A stretch of DNA of 22,791 nucleotides from Spirogloea muscicola (taxonomy: Eukaryota > Streptophyta > Zygnematophyceae > Spirogloeales > Spirogloeaceae): the NCBI GenBank assembly GCA_009602725.1, contig WELB01000003.1:1587075-1609865 (forward strand), in the 5' to 3' direction. Of the stretch, positions 1 to 9,443 are shown piece after piece. The first letter of the stretch is position 1. Each line of letters opens with the position of its first letter. Under the pieces are notes generated by a model. It saw only the letters and a list, made by a program, of their open reading frames with translations. It was not told where the DNA came from and ran no database searches. A program made the position numbers and the translations under genes.

Positions 1-225
1 GTAGCAGGACACCAGACCCAAAGGCACCGAGCCACCGGGAAGGGCAGCACCCTGCTCCCGGCGCCGCTGGTCAGCTTGAGAGGCCAGCAGCGAAAGTAAC
101 GAGGACCACCGACCCCCGTAACACCCATGGATGTCCATGGCCAGGGGGTAAAAGGTATCACCCGCCGGGTGGTCCTTGTACTTGTGCAGCTTCTCCGCTC
201 GGCTACCTTCACAGCGTAGCCGGTC
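1..225 (-). mobile_element. Reverse-transcriptase-like C-terminal fragment (non-LTR retroelement), partial at the left edge
   Basis: Read on the minus strand, this stretch is open from 225 to the window edge, and an in-frame TGA lies just upstream at 228-226. The peptide has the pattern KLHKY...FYPLAMDIHGC...LLSLLASQA..RRR. From memory this resembles the segment C-terminal to the polymerase core of LINE-type reverse transcriptases (K-x-KY...F-x-P-x-x-x-E-x-x-G...LL-x-x-LA). It would sit directly before the module seen at 780-950 and 1,023-1,280. There is no start codon, so it is a broken or 5'-truncated copy, or an exon of an element that continues left. The identity is inferred from pattern only. 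Confidence 0.4.
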
Positions 226-239
226 TCAGAAAAAATGGA

Positions 240-480
240 AGAGAGAAGTGGCACTCCCAATGGGGGCACGGGCTGCGAAAAGCTAGCCCAAAAAGAATTC
301 ACAAAGGTTCAGAGGGGCCTACGAGCGGTGAGCAGCTACGAAGGGGCCTGAGGATGCAATGGTAAAACAGGGGGAGGATGGATCACTCAATAAGTACGAG
401 TGAGGAGCCTCAGATCCGACAGACTAGCGGCCGGGAAGCTATCACCCTGACGAAAGCCAGAACCCGCAGCGAGAAGAAAG
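240..480 (-). mobile_element. Degenerate LINE-type tail, copy A (ORF end plus 3' UTR)
   Basis: On the minus strand, about 390-478 encodes an ORF tail ending SGFRQGDSFPAASLSDLRLL, almost identical to copy B at 728-830. A shared 3'-UTR-like block follows at about 250-330, with the core GGGCTGGCTT..GCAGCC..GCCCC when read on the minus strand. Similarity stops abruptly near 480, as expected for a 5'-truncated insertion. The roughly 38 bp beyond that junction (478-512) recur at about 4,780-4,815. Confidence 0.55.
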
Positions 481-579
481 TGCTCGCCCATTGAGGATAG
501 GGGCTGCTTCCAGGTCTCGTCTGCCTGCATCTTTTCCAGCTTCGAGCTACTCTGACCTGAGGTTGCTCTTCCGCGGGTT

Positions 580-960
580 ATTGAAAGAAGTGGCACTCCA
601 AATGGGGGCAAGGGCTGTGATAAGCCAGCCCAAAAACTTGACAAGGGTTCAGAGGGGCCGACAAGCGTTTAGCAGCTACAGAGGGGCCTGAAGATGTCGT
701 GTTAGCACAGGGGGGAGGATGGATAACTCAGTAGTTACGAGTGAGGAGCCGCAGATCCGACAGACTAGCTGCCGGAAAACTATCCCCCTGCCGAAAGCCA
801 GAGGCCGCAGCGAGAGCACGGCCAGCACGCAGATGTAGAGCATGGGCTATGGACCGCTGGAGGGACACTGACAATCTCAACCGGTATACCTGAGCCCAGG
901 AGCCAGCTGCGTTGAAGTCAGCCGGCTCGCCGCGCATGCGAGACACAGCACGCCGCGCAA
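580..960 (-). mobile_element. Degenerate LINE-type tail, copy B (RT C-terminal module plus 3' UTR)
   Basis: A minus-strand open frame ending at 728 contains WAQVYRLRLSVSLQRS followed by AHALHLRAG and the SGFRQGDSFPAASLSDLRLL tail. The W...RLS..LQR..A..L..RA pattern is, from memory, typical of the extreme C-terminus of algal and fungal LINE reverse transcriptases. The 3'-UTR block at about 586-666 shares the copy A core. Copies A and B are direct repeats spaced about 340 bp apart, and both are inverted relative to copy C at 1,020-1,330. Confidence 0.6.
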
Positions 961-1019
961 GCCGGGCTAGCAGGTCGAGCGGGTATTGAGCTTCCGCCGC
1001 CACGAGCAACAGGGTGAGC

Positions 1020-1330
1020 AGCCTGGCTTTAATGTGGCCGGGTCCCTCGCTCAGGTCTACCGGATGCGCTTGGCTATCTCTTTGCAGCGGTCCCTTGCTT
1101 TCGCGGTTCACCTGCGCGCCGGCTGTGTCCCCTAGACAGGGCGAGAAGGCTGACTTCAACGCAGCTGGCTCGCTAGCGCAGGTGCCTTGCATGCGCCTGT
1201 CCAGATCCCTGCAGCGGTCCATGGTCCACGCCTTGCATCTCCGTGCTGGCTGTGCTCTAGCTGCCGCCTCTGGCTTTCGTCAAGGGACTGCTTTCCAGTG
1301 GCTGGTATGTCTGATTTGCGGTGTCTAGAG
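1020..1330 (+). mobile_element. Two tandem degenerate LINE-type ORF tails, copy C (plus strand)
   Basis: The first unit (about 1,023-1,133) reads AGSLAQVYRMRLAISLQRS then HLRAG and ends at TAG. The second (about 1,150-1,328) reads FNAAGSLAQVPCMRLSRS, LQRSMVHALHLRAG and ASGFRQG. The units are direct repeats about 127 bp apart. Both are inverted relative to copy B, so 780-945 and 1,150-1,320 form a long imperfect inverted repeat. The in-frame stops and short span show they are dead fragments. Confidence 0.6.
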
Positions 1331-1675
1331 GTTACTAGGGAAATATCCTACATGGATGCCCATGCTCCTGTACAGAATCAAGCCGACGCAGGTGAACAAG
1401 CCACAGCTATGCAATGTCAAGGCCAGGCTGCTGGATGCACAGATGGACAATCTGGACTTCATGAGTGCCACTATAGATGTAATTAGCAAGCTCAGAGCCG
1501 TCGTCGGTGTTATAATCGATGAGATAATTGAGCTGGGGCTGCACGCGCTAGCATTGTGCTGTTCACTGACTGATCTCATGATCGGTATCCGGCCATATCC
1601 GTACGACATACTGCCTCCGCTGGCCACTTCCTACGCCTTCAGTACCTCTCTGTCCTTGCTTAGTTATGTCTTTCA
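1330..1675. other. Unique island between LINE fragments, with an unassigned plus-strand ORF
   Basis: This stretch is flanked by LINE tail sequence on both sides and seems to interrupt one plus-strand tail, because the ORF end lies at 1,328 and its 3'-UTR block at about 1,680. A plus-strand ATG ORF starts at 1,356 and runs 112 codons into that block. Its middle is rich in hydrophobic residues (VISKLRAVVGVIIDEIIELG). I do not recognise it. It may be chance, or part of an inserted element. Confidence 0.25.
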
Positions 1676-1760
1676 TGCTTTTCGGCCCCTTTGAATCTTG
1701 TCAATATTTGGGGCTGGCTATTCACAGCTCTCGCCCCTTTGAAGTGCGACTTTCTTCCCA
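1675..1760 (+). repeat. LINE-type 3'-UTR block (plus orientation)
   Basis: Its reverse complement aligns with 582-666 (roughly 80% by eye), with the shared core GGGGCTGGCTATTCACAGCT and flanking CCCCTTTGAA. It is the plus-strand counterpart of the block ending copies A and B. Confidence 0.6.
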
Positions 1761-1864
1761 CTTTCTTCAGAAGATCTCAACTTTCCTTGGGTGCTCCCTC
1801 GTTGGCACCTAACGAGAAATAACAAACCAACAGCTCTTCCAAGGTACGGGTGGCTTTCAGCATG

Positions 1865-1946
1865 GGGCTCTTCTCAAAGGGGCCGAGGGCTGCAAAAAGC
1901 CAGCCCGAAAAAATGGACAAGGTCTGAAGGGGCCGGAAAGCGTTGA
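1865..1946 (-). repeat. LINE-type 3'-UTR block (minus orientation)
   Basis: A solo copy of the shared block. On the plus strand it reads AAAGGGGCCGAGGGCTGC, then AAAAAGCCAGCCCG, then GACAAGG and AAGGGGCCGGAAAGCG. No ORF tail is attached. With 2,155-2,242 it makes an inverted pair about 210 bp apart. Confidence 0.55.
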
Positions 1947-2154
1947 TACACACAATTAAGCAACTGTTACGAATGATGGTCATTAGTAACCTCTGGTTAG
2001 CCTGTGAGAGGCTTGCTTGCACTTCAGGGCAAGCCACGCCTTGGCAGCTACCTCTGACAAAGCGACTCTTTCCCAGCTGCTAATTTCTGCAACTAGTTGA
2101 CTACTAGGGGTTATTCAGCTTATAACTACGTCCTACTTACTATACCTTTGTGTG

Positions 2155-2242
2155 GCAAGCTCTCCGGCCCCTTCAAACCCTTCCCATCACTTTTGGGCTG
2201 GCTTCTCGCAGCCATCACCCTTTTCGAGAGCTACACCTTTCT
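2155..2242 (+). repeat. LINE-type 3'-UTR block (plus orientation)
   Basis: A solo copy with the shared core TTTTGGGCTGGCTTCTCGCA preceded by CCGGCCCCTTCAAACCCTTC. It is inverted relative to 1,865-1,946. From 2,243 to the TAF8 stop at 2,504 I see no further gene or element; that stretch is presumably the TAF8 3' flank. Confidence 0.55.
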
Positions 2243-2503
2243 GCATCTCTTCTGGTAGCAGTACTTTCAAGTAATGCAGGAGCGCTGCACACGCAACGTC
2301 TCTATTTCAACTTGCTGATGTTGCAAGCCCGATACTAGCAATCCTTGCACCTCAAAGGAACTCGTACTGCAAGCACGTATAATCGTCAACCGCTGCTTTG
2401 CCTCTTGCATAGCAATGCAATACAACATTCTGAATTGTTAGGACATTCTGGCCATCAAATTGAGAAGCTTATACATGAGCCCTACATCTAAGGCAATGGC
2501 AAT

Positions 2504-4440
2504 CTACGGGGCCTTCTCGGGACTGTGGCCCTCAGCATGCTGCTGCTTCTCAGCCTGCGCAAGGATCTGCTCAGCGCGCCGCCGACGTTCCAGCTTGTCC
2601 TCATCCTTGACGTTATCCGCCTCCCGCCTTTGCCGGGCCAGGCCCCCTCCCGCAGCCAACAGCGCCCGATTGGCCAGCCGACCCTTGGCCCTCGTCTTGC
2701 TGACCCAGTCAAAGGACAGCGGCATGAGCACCTGTGCTCGGTGCAAGGAGCCTGCTCAACACAACGAGACAAACAAATCAGGTCCTCTGTTCCATTGTTC
2801 AGCCCCAGATGGTCAATCCTCCTGTGTGCGCTTCTCAATGAACGATACAGAGGGGTCACGAGCTAACCGGTTGTTGCTATGGACAAACATTTGATTCCTA
2901 GACTGAGGGCCTTGAAGATCAAAACATGTGCTTAACTGCCGCACCATACCGGCGGTTTTAGCTCCAGTAACAACTTGGGAGTTGGGCTGGCTGCCGGTGC
3001 CGCGGTCTACGTCCATGCCATCATCGTCCTGTTGCTCAGCCTCCACGGCTCGGGCTTTTGCGGCCTCGAGCGCCGGCGCAAAGGCCTCAAGCACGGATGG
3101 CACCTGCGTCTCGCCAGCCGAAGGACCCATCGGCTGCGGCGCCGCCACCTCCAGCCCCAGCCGTGGAGGAGCGAGGAACGGGTTAGCCTCTATGGCGGCA
3201 GTGCCACCTCCAGCCTCCCTGGCGGCGGCTTCCTCGTCAACCAGTTGCATGCCTCCCTGCAAAAACGTCAGAGGTGCCCAATGTTGAGTTGAAGCAACGT
3301 TTAGCGAGCTTTCAGGTTCACCGTAGACATGGGCCACATTGCCGCCAAAGTTCACAACAGCTTAGACTTCCACCCCAAGACATCGTTCTAGCTTCAAACC
3401 TTCTCCAATATCAAACTTTCCAAGCAAGGGGAGAAGCGCTGACCTGCTCATTGAGGTTCCAGCGCTGCTGCAGGGCCACGCCGCCTCTGCCAGCGGTGGC
3501 ATCGAGTGGCGGCGCGGCGCGGCCGAAGCGCAGCTGCAGACGGCGGCTTAAAGAGACAAGGGACTTCTCAGCACGCCGGCGCTCCTTCCCAAGCTCAATG
3601 CTGTCCTTGCGAGGGTTGCTGGGCCGCTCTCGCCACACTGGTGTAGCCACGTATGTGTGTTGGTCGGGTAGCGCTGGCAGCCATTCAGGAATGTCACCAT
3701 GGGGCGGCTCTTCCCCACGCTGTGCAAAGCTCGGCGTCAAGCTGCCAGCCGCACCAAAGTACCGAGCTCCCATCAAGGCGTTGCAGTGCCTTAAATTCTG
3801 AGAGGTTGGTGCCGCGACCACATAAGATAGCTTGGGTGTAGCTTCAGGGTTAGGGTTTTCACTTTGGGGTCAGAGGTACCAGGATTTGGGCATCAGGCAC
3901 CAACCTGCGGGACTTCTTGCGGATGGGGAACTTGGGCACGGGCTGCGCAAACTGTGTGTCTGGAGTACAATGAGCAAAGCGTACGATGTCCGACGGCGGC
4001 GCGCCGACATCGCTGAGCGCCAGGAGTACATCTGCCAGGTGACTCTCCACTCGCCCGGCATGCTCCGTGTAAGCGTGCGCAGTGCCGCCAATCTCGCTGA
4101 GGTAGCGAATGAGCACGTCTGAACGAAGGAGGACGCACGCTCGCTGTCAGGCCGGGACACCTCCTGCAGCCAATTAATCAAGGGTCCGAGTCTAAGAAGC
4201 GGGAAATTTCGGGGATGAATTACTCTCGAGATTGATAGTAAGGCCTGGAGATGGAAGCTTGGCGCTGGCTCCCATCTCCCGCAGCGGCGGCCAGCTGCCA
4301 GTTGTGATGCCAGCAAGGGGGAAAAGAGTGGAACCTGCAAGCGTGTCGATGGCGGAGCGCTGGATGGCCTGGAAGCCGAAGCTCTCGCAGACTTGTGCGG
4401 CGACGACGCGCGCCAGCGCGCGGGCAAAGGCGTCGCTCAT
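2504..4440 (-). CDS. TAF8: Transcription initiation factor TFIID subunit 8 (TAF8)
   Basis: TFIID component that pairs through its histone fold with TAF10 in the nucleus (known for the family). The model has five exons, complement(4335..4440, 3905..4118, 3444..3741, 2950..3256, 2504..2751), and encodes 390 residues (Arabidopsis TAF8 about 350). The N-terminal bromodomain-associated histone fold (residues about 5-75) includes FQAIQRSAIDTLADVLIRYL and HAGRVESHLADVLLAL. The TAF8 signature follows at about 119-137: EEPPHGDIPEWLPALPDQHT. A basic helix (GKERRRAEKSLVSLSRRL), an NPFLAPPR motif, an acidic DDDGMDVD patch and a charged coiled tail (KLERRRRAEQILAQAEKQQ) come next. The start is the first ATG in the exon 1 frame. 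The last intron is least certain: a donor at 2,949 (GTATGG) with acceptor before 2,751 keeps frame, but a shorter exon 4 is possible. Confidence 0.9.
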
Positions 4441-4756
4441 CGCCGCAAGAACGCGGGCTGCGAGCTGCGGCACCCGGTGGGCTGCGGCAGTCCCGGCGCC
4501 CACCTCGGGATGAGCTGCGCGTCTGGCAGGGCCTGGCCAGGCGGGGAGGGCCGGCACGACCAGGCCCTGCACTCTGTGCCGGGGTCATGGACAGCAGCGG
4601 CGAGGCGGCACCCACGAGACGCCTGCTCACGCTGCGCTAGGGATGGGCAAGCGACACGAGAGGGCAACAAACGAGGGGCACCCAGCAGGGGGATAGTGGC
4701 TTTGGTTTCTTAGCGCTTCCTCTGGCTTCCTCTGGCCCTCTTCTCGTTCTTTGTTC

Positions 4757-4815
4757 ATTCTTTTTTGGGCTGGCTTGTCCAGCCCCTATCCTCAATGGGC
4801 GAGCCCTTTCTTTCT
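4757..4815 (+). repeat. Partial LINE-type 3'-UTR block
   Basis: TTTTTTGGGCTGGCTTGTCC is followed by AGCCCCTATCCTCAATGGGC. The first half matches the 3'-UTR core of the 1-2,340 cluster. The second half matches the reverse complement of 478-512. It lies in the TAF8 upstream region, so the family is dispersed beyond the left cluster. Confidence 0.5.
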
Positions 4816-4918
4816 TGATAGTGGCGGAGGGAGGGAGTAGAGGTAGAGGCGGCGACTGCGCGCGCAAGAGGCTGGCGGGCGAGCGCTAGAGTGAGTGTAT
4901 GGGAGGGAGTGAGAGTTG

Positions 4919-4924
4919 GAGAGA

Positions 4925-5010
<86 letters not shown>
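4919..5010 (+). repeat. (GA)n microsatellite
   Basis: Nearly uninterrupted GA dinucleotides, pure from about 4,930 to 5,010 (roughly 40 units), with shorter impure GA tracts on to about 5,100. It creates long artificial open frames of alternating Arg-Glu and Leu-Ser on the two strands. Confidence 0.97.
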
Positions 5011-5013
<3 letters not shown>

Positions 5014-5527
5014 ATCAAGGGGAGAGAGAGGGCCGGGGGGGGGGAGAGAGAGAGGCGGAATGTAGGGGGGAAAAATTAGGAGAGAGAGAGAGGGAGAGAG
5101 TGGGGGACCTGAAAGTTAGATGGTAGATCACACTCCAGGCTGTTGCCGCGGAGACTCGTTGGATCGCCATCTCTCGGCGCGCTGAGGCTTCCACTGCCCG
5201 TGCCGCATGGCCTTGGCCGCAGTCCACAGCTGCAGCGGCAGCGGCGTGAGCTGGCTCCCTGCCCAGTGCCTGCGGCTTCAAGACGGCCTGCAGCTGCGCT
5301 GCGGGACGATCATCGAAGCTGCGCGCTGCTAGAAGCTGAGGTGCGGCGGCCTTAGCCTCCAGTATGGGCTCCCGGCGATAGCAGTGGGCGCAGCCATGGG
5401 GGCTATCACATTTTCCTCCCAGGCGGCAGTGCTGGCGGCGGCAGCGGCATTGGCGGCAGCAACGGCTTGCGTCATGTACCACTAGCGCTGCTACGCTCAG
5501 CCTGTGCCTGGCGGGTAGCGGGCGGGG

Positions 5528-8500
5528 ATGGCGACCCTGCGTGAGAAGGTCATGAGCATGGAGAAGCTGCTTACGGCGGCCAACGATGACCACATTGCTG
5601 ACGGCTTGGCCACCAAGGACTCCACAATCACGGTACTGGTGTTGTGTCTGTCTCTGGCCAGTGTTGGACTGGCACTCTGTGAAGGTGCCGCTCAATGCAG
5701 GTCCATGCTTGATCGCCCTCATTGACGGCGCATGTTGCCGTGCCGGCGGGCAGGTGTGCCTCACCAGCCAGGACTGCAAGCTGCAGGAGCTGCCAGAGGA
5801 GCTTTTCACCTTCCCGGCGCTTGCGCAGCTCCAGGTTGCTGGCCACGAGCTGACGAGCCTGCCGCCGTCCATCGCTCGACTGACCAGCCTGACGAAGCTT
5901 GACGTTTCCGGGAACAAGCTGACCAGGTCTACAGCCGGGCTCGCCGCGCCAAGTACACTGCCGCTCGTCCCCTTTGCATGGCTGGTAGAAGCGCCGCGGC
6001 GTCAAGCCTTGATCAATGTGATGCAGGTGGCGGCAATTGCTCGCACTACTGTCCAATACTTCCTCTCTGAACCCAAGACTCAAAACCTTGAGCCTAAGAT
6101 CACAATCCCAAAGTCAGCTCATGAGAATCATCTCCACAGTAAAGTCCGGTAGAATGAGAGCTCTCACTCAGGTCGCTGGCCCACGTCTCCGGCTGCAGCC
6201 TCCCAGCAGAGATTGGGAGCCTGCCCTTCCTGGAGGACCTGGATGCCAGCCGCAACCTGCTGACAGCGCTGCCAGCAGAAATCGGCTGCCTGCATGCACT
6301 CAAGTTCCTCAACCTCATGGCCAATGAGCTTGTGGATTTGCCGGAGGAGATTGGGGAGCTCTCGGCCCTCTACCGTCTTGGCTTGAAGAGCAATAAGCTC
6401 AGGCATGTATCTCTGGGTGGGACATTATGCAACACGCTATGCCTCATCGCCCTTTTCTGCTGGCTCGTGGCATTGTGATAGCTAGACCAAGTCTGCCTGG
6501 GCTAAGTTGCTAAGATAACTAGCAATCGGGCCTTCTTCATGTCAGACATTCTACTTCTTGGACTTAGGGACAGCAGTTGGAGAGCTGACGGCATGCAAAT
6601 GCTTTGACCTGCGGAGCGCCCTGGCAGGCACCTGCCTGAGTCAGTGGGAAAGATGACGGGCCTTGTGGAGGTATTTCTGACGGACAACGTCCTGGAGAGG
6701 CTGCCCTCAAGCTTCGGCAGCCTGAAGAAGCTCTTCAAGCTGCAGGTGAGTGCTCAATCATGCCCCCTCACTATGTTGTCTCTCACAATATGGTCTTTAA
6801 CGATAATGTCCACATTCTAAAAATCTGGGCTGTATTGGATTTGCTGCTCCCAGACTTTGCGTGTGCACTTAGGCACACCTCAGCACCAATCATTGTGCAG
6901 GCTTCATTCAATCGGCTCAGAAGTCTGCCAGAGGAGATGGGAAACCTTCCAAATTTGGAGCTCCTGCGGGTGGCAGTCAATGACATAACCAGCATCCCGG
7001 CTGAATTTGGAGGCCTTGACAAACTTGCATGGCTCTCGTTAGCAGGCAATCCGGCATGCCCTTCGACCCCACCAGGAAGAGAAGCCATCCAGCGGCTGGA
7101 GTACCAGGAGCTCAGCCTTGACACACTTCTGGGTGACGGAGCATCTGGTGAGGGCCTGTGGTTTGGCATCATAGAATCAATAACATCATAGTATGCAACA
7201 ATCAAGAGCAGTGTTTGCAATCTTCATGAAAGCATTCTGTCGCTTGTTGCAGGCGATGTCTTTGCAGCAATCTGGCGTGGACGTACAGTCGCCTTCAAGC
7301 GCTTCAAAGCAGAGACGAGTCCTGATGGTCACTCAAGCTCCGAGATTGCAATCACTTGTGCTATGGAACATCCGAACCTCATCAACGTCATAGGCATTGT
7401 GGACGAACCTAAGGGACTGGTTGTGGAGCTTGTGAAGGGGAGGTACTGTGCATACCTCAGTGCTGAATTGTACACCATTTATATTGGTTGCAGATTGCAA
7501 GTAGCACCTTACTTTAGTGCGCCCCCTGAGTCCACAATGTAAGGGGAATACATTGGGTTTGCTTCAGATTGTTGCCTTTCATACACATTGTGCGCAAAGA
7601 TGCAGCAACAACAGAGATAAATTACGTCCTCAAATAGCCTACTACGTGCACTCACTATCAGCTATTCCTCGTTACATCGTGACTCATATGTGCATCGTGA
7701 TTTGTCAGACCTCTTGCAGCCAAGCCAAACTTTCAGTCCCTCCTTCGCTGCCGGTGGGAAGAGGGTGTTCTTTTCACCACAGACTACATCCTGAGGTAGA
7801 AGCTCTATTCTTCTTATGTATTTCAAGTGTACAGAAGGTGAATGCTTTTACACTGGGGCGCAAGCCACCTCGCAGTTGAGGGCCAAAAAAGGTCTAGGGT
7901 CTGACAAATCACAGGTGCCAATGTATCATTTACAATGGAATGGGTTTTGCTATCCTTGCCAGGGCCGCAAATGGAGTTGCCAGTGCACTTGCGTATATGC
8001 ATCAAAAGCACATCTGCCATGGAGATGTTTATGCGCACAATGTTATAGTTGCAGATGACGGGTTTGCTGTTCTGTGCGACTATGGTAGGAGCCCCAAAGC
8101 ACCATGATCCTACTTGGGCATGTAATCTTCTACTTGGTTTCCTTCTTGCTCGAAGTCCCTACTTGCAAACGCACCAAGTAGTCTGCTTGAAGTGCGAAGC
8201 GGAGTATGCTATCATGCTTGAAGTTGCCAGCTCCAGACTTGCACACCAGCCCTTACTTTCTTGTCTTGCTGGAGCTCAAGCACCGAAGGCATGCAGCCAG
8301 ACATCCTCACCACTCTCCGATCCCTCTGCAGGCGCATCTTTCTGCTATCAGCCTGGCCCAGTCAACTATGAAGCTCACGAAGTGCGAGCCTTTGGCTTGC
8401 TCCTCAATGACCTGGTCACAAGACTGGGTTCAGATGCAGACGGGAGCACAGTCAAGGAGGTGCACCGCTGGCCCAGACTCCGGTGCTGTTGTTGTCCTAT

Positions 8501-8638
8501 GTGCGCGGGCTTCGTCTTTCTGATCATGAAGGTCTGTGCATGCAGTTGACGAGGCTTGCAGAGGACTGTACCTTGGGAGCAGCAGCCACCAGACCTAGCT
8601 TTGAGGAGGTGCGCAGCCGTCTGGAACTTCTACTTTGA
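5528..8638 (+). CDS. Leucine-rich-repeat protein kinase with a shortened, atypical kinase domain
   Basis: Ten exons join in phase: 5528..5632, 5754..5926, 6199..6402, 6628..6745, 6901..7147, 7253..7442, 7709..7795, 7963..8084, 8332..8459, 8546..8638, giving 488 residues. Residues about 36-265 are plant-intracellular or bacterial style LRRs (LPEEL, LPAEIGSLPFLEDLDASRN, LPEEIGELSALYRLGLKSN). Residues about 276-487 are a kinase: glycine loop GDGASG (278-283), VAFK with K298, HGDVYAHN with D396 and N401, DYG at 414-416, then EVRAFG at 432-437. There is no signal peptide or membrane helix, so it is probably cytosolic. HRD is replaced by HGD, and only about 16 residues separate DYG from EVRAFG, so no APE-containing activation segment remains. 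Intron 3 has a GC donor. The start follows an in-frame TAG. Substrates are unknown. From memory, bacterial LRR kinases share the HGDxYAHN/EVRAFG pattern. Confidence 0.85.
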
Positions 8639-9443
8639 CTTCTACCTGACACAGTCGTGGTGGCGGCATGAGTTCAGAGGCAAGGCAAGCTGGTGCTTCG
8701 CAAGCCAACACTTTAGATTCTCAAGGAATTCTGGGCATGTTGCTCAGAGATTCAATATGTCATAACTTTCTTCTATTTGCTAATTGCTGCTCCTTTGGGA
8801 TGCCGTCGTGGGTTGTCCCGTCTTCTCTTGCAAGGCAACTTAAGGGCCGGTCTCTATACTAGTCTCTAGGCTGTGTCTATGCTAGTCGCTTGTGTGACAA
8901 AGACTGAGCATCGAAGTGTCCCTTAGTGGCTGGTGATGAGAGATATTTACCCTTTTGATGCCGCTTAAAGACATGGATATGGGGGAAATCACATATGTGC
9001 TTGATGGTCATACAAAACAGCTGTGCAATTCTGAATGCATCAGCAACATACTGATGACGGTGACATGACTTGGTGCTCACGAACTTGTGTACAATGAGCT
9101 TGAGTCTTGCTCAAGTACTGTGGTTAGGTTGACTTAAAGGTCTGTCCTTCTGGTCTATGGATCTCAGTTCACCAAAGCTTGGCCAACTAGAAGCTCATTG
9201 GACATTCCCTCGTAGCAAGGTCTCAGCTTATCACACACCTGACCTGTCACAGCAGACCACGACGCTTTGACACAAACCAAGAGGAGCTGGCATTGTGCAG
9301 CTTTCATCCAGGTGACTAGCCAGCTAGGCTACTGTATACAGCAGCAAAATGCTCAGGAGGCATCTAACATGGCTACCCTGCCGGCTACCCTGACGGCTAT
9401 TCCTTCCACGACTTGCCTCGTCACCACAGCTAAGCTTGTGCTT
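8639..9443. other. Convergent 3' intergenic region
   Basis: The LRR kinase ends at 8,638 and the minus-strand LEA gene ends at 9,444. The stretch should hold both 3' UTRs. I see no conserved coding segment, RNA gene or mobile element. A short imperfect duplication around 8,850-8,890 (CTATACTAGTCTC / CTATGCTAGTCGC) is the only structure noted. Confidence 0.4.

Larger units (their letters stand above)
4441..5527. promoter_or_regulatory. Divergent spacer between TAF8 and the LRR kinase
   Basis: TAF8 reads left and the kinase reads right, so both promoters should lie here. The spacer holds a partial LINE-type block (4,757-4,815), the GA microsatellite (4,919-5,010) with impure GA tracts to about 5,100, and GC-rich leader-like sequence from 5,140. 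No core promoter element can be assigned with confidence. An in-frame TAG at 5,516-5,518 limits the kinase start on the right. Confidence 0.45.

Noticed and set aside
2460-2894. 144-codon plus-strand frame
   Set aside because: Antisense to the last TAF8 exon; TAF8 is supported by domain order and splice phases.
5015-5917. 300-codon open frame on the minus strand
   Set aside because: It runs antisense through exons 1-2 of the LRR kinase and into the GA tract; its composition is low-complexity and it has no motif. A shadow of GC-rich coding DNA.
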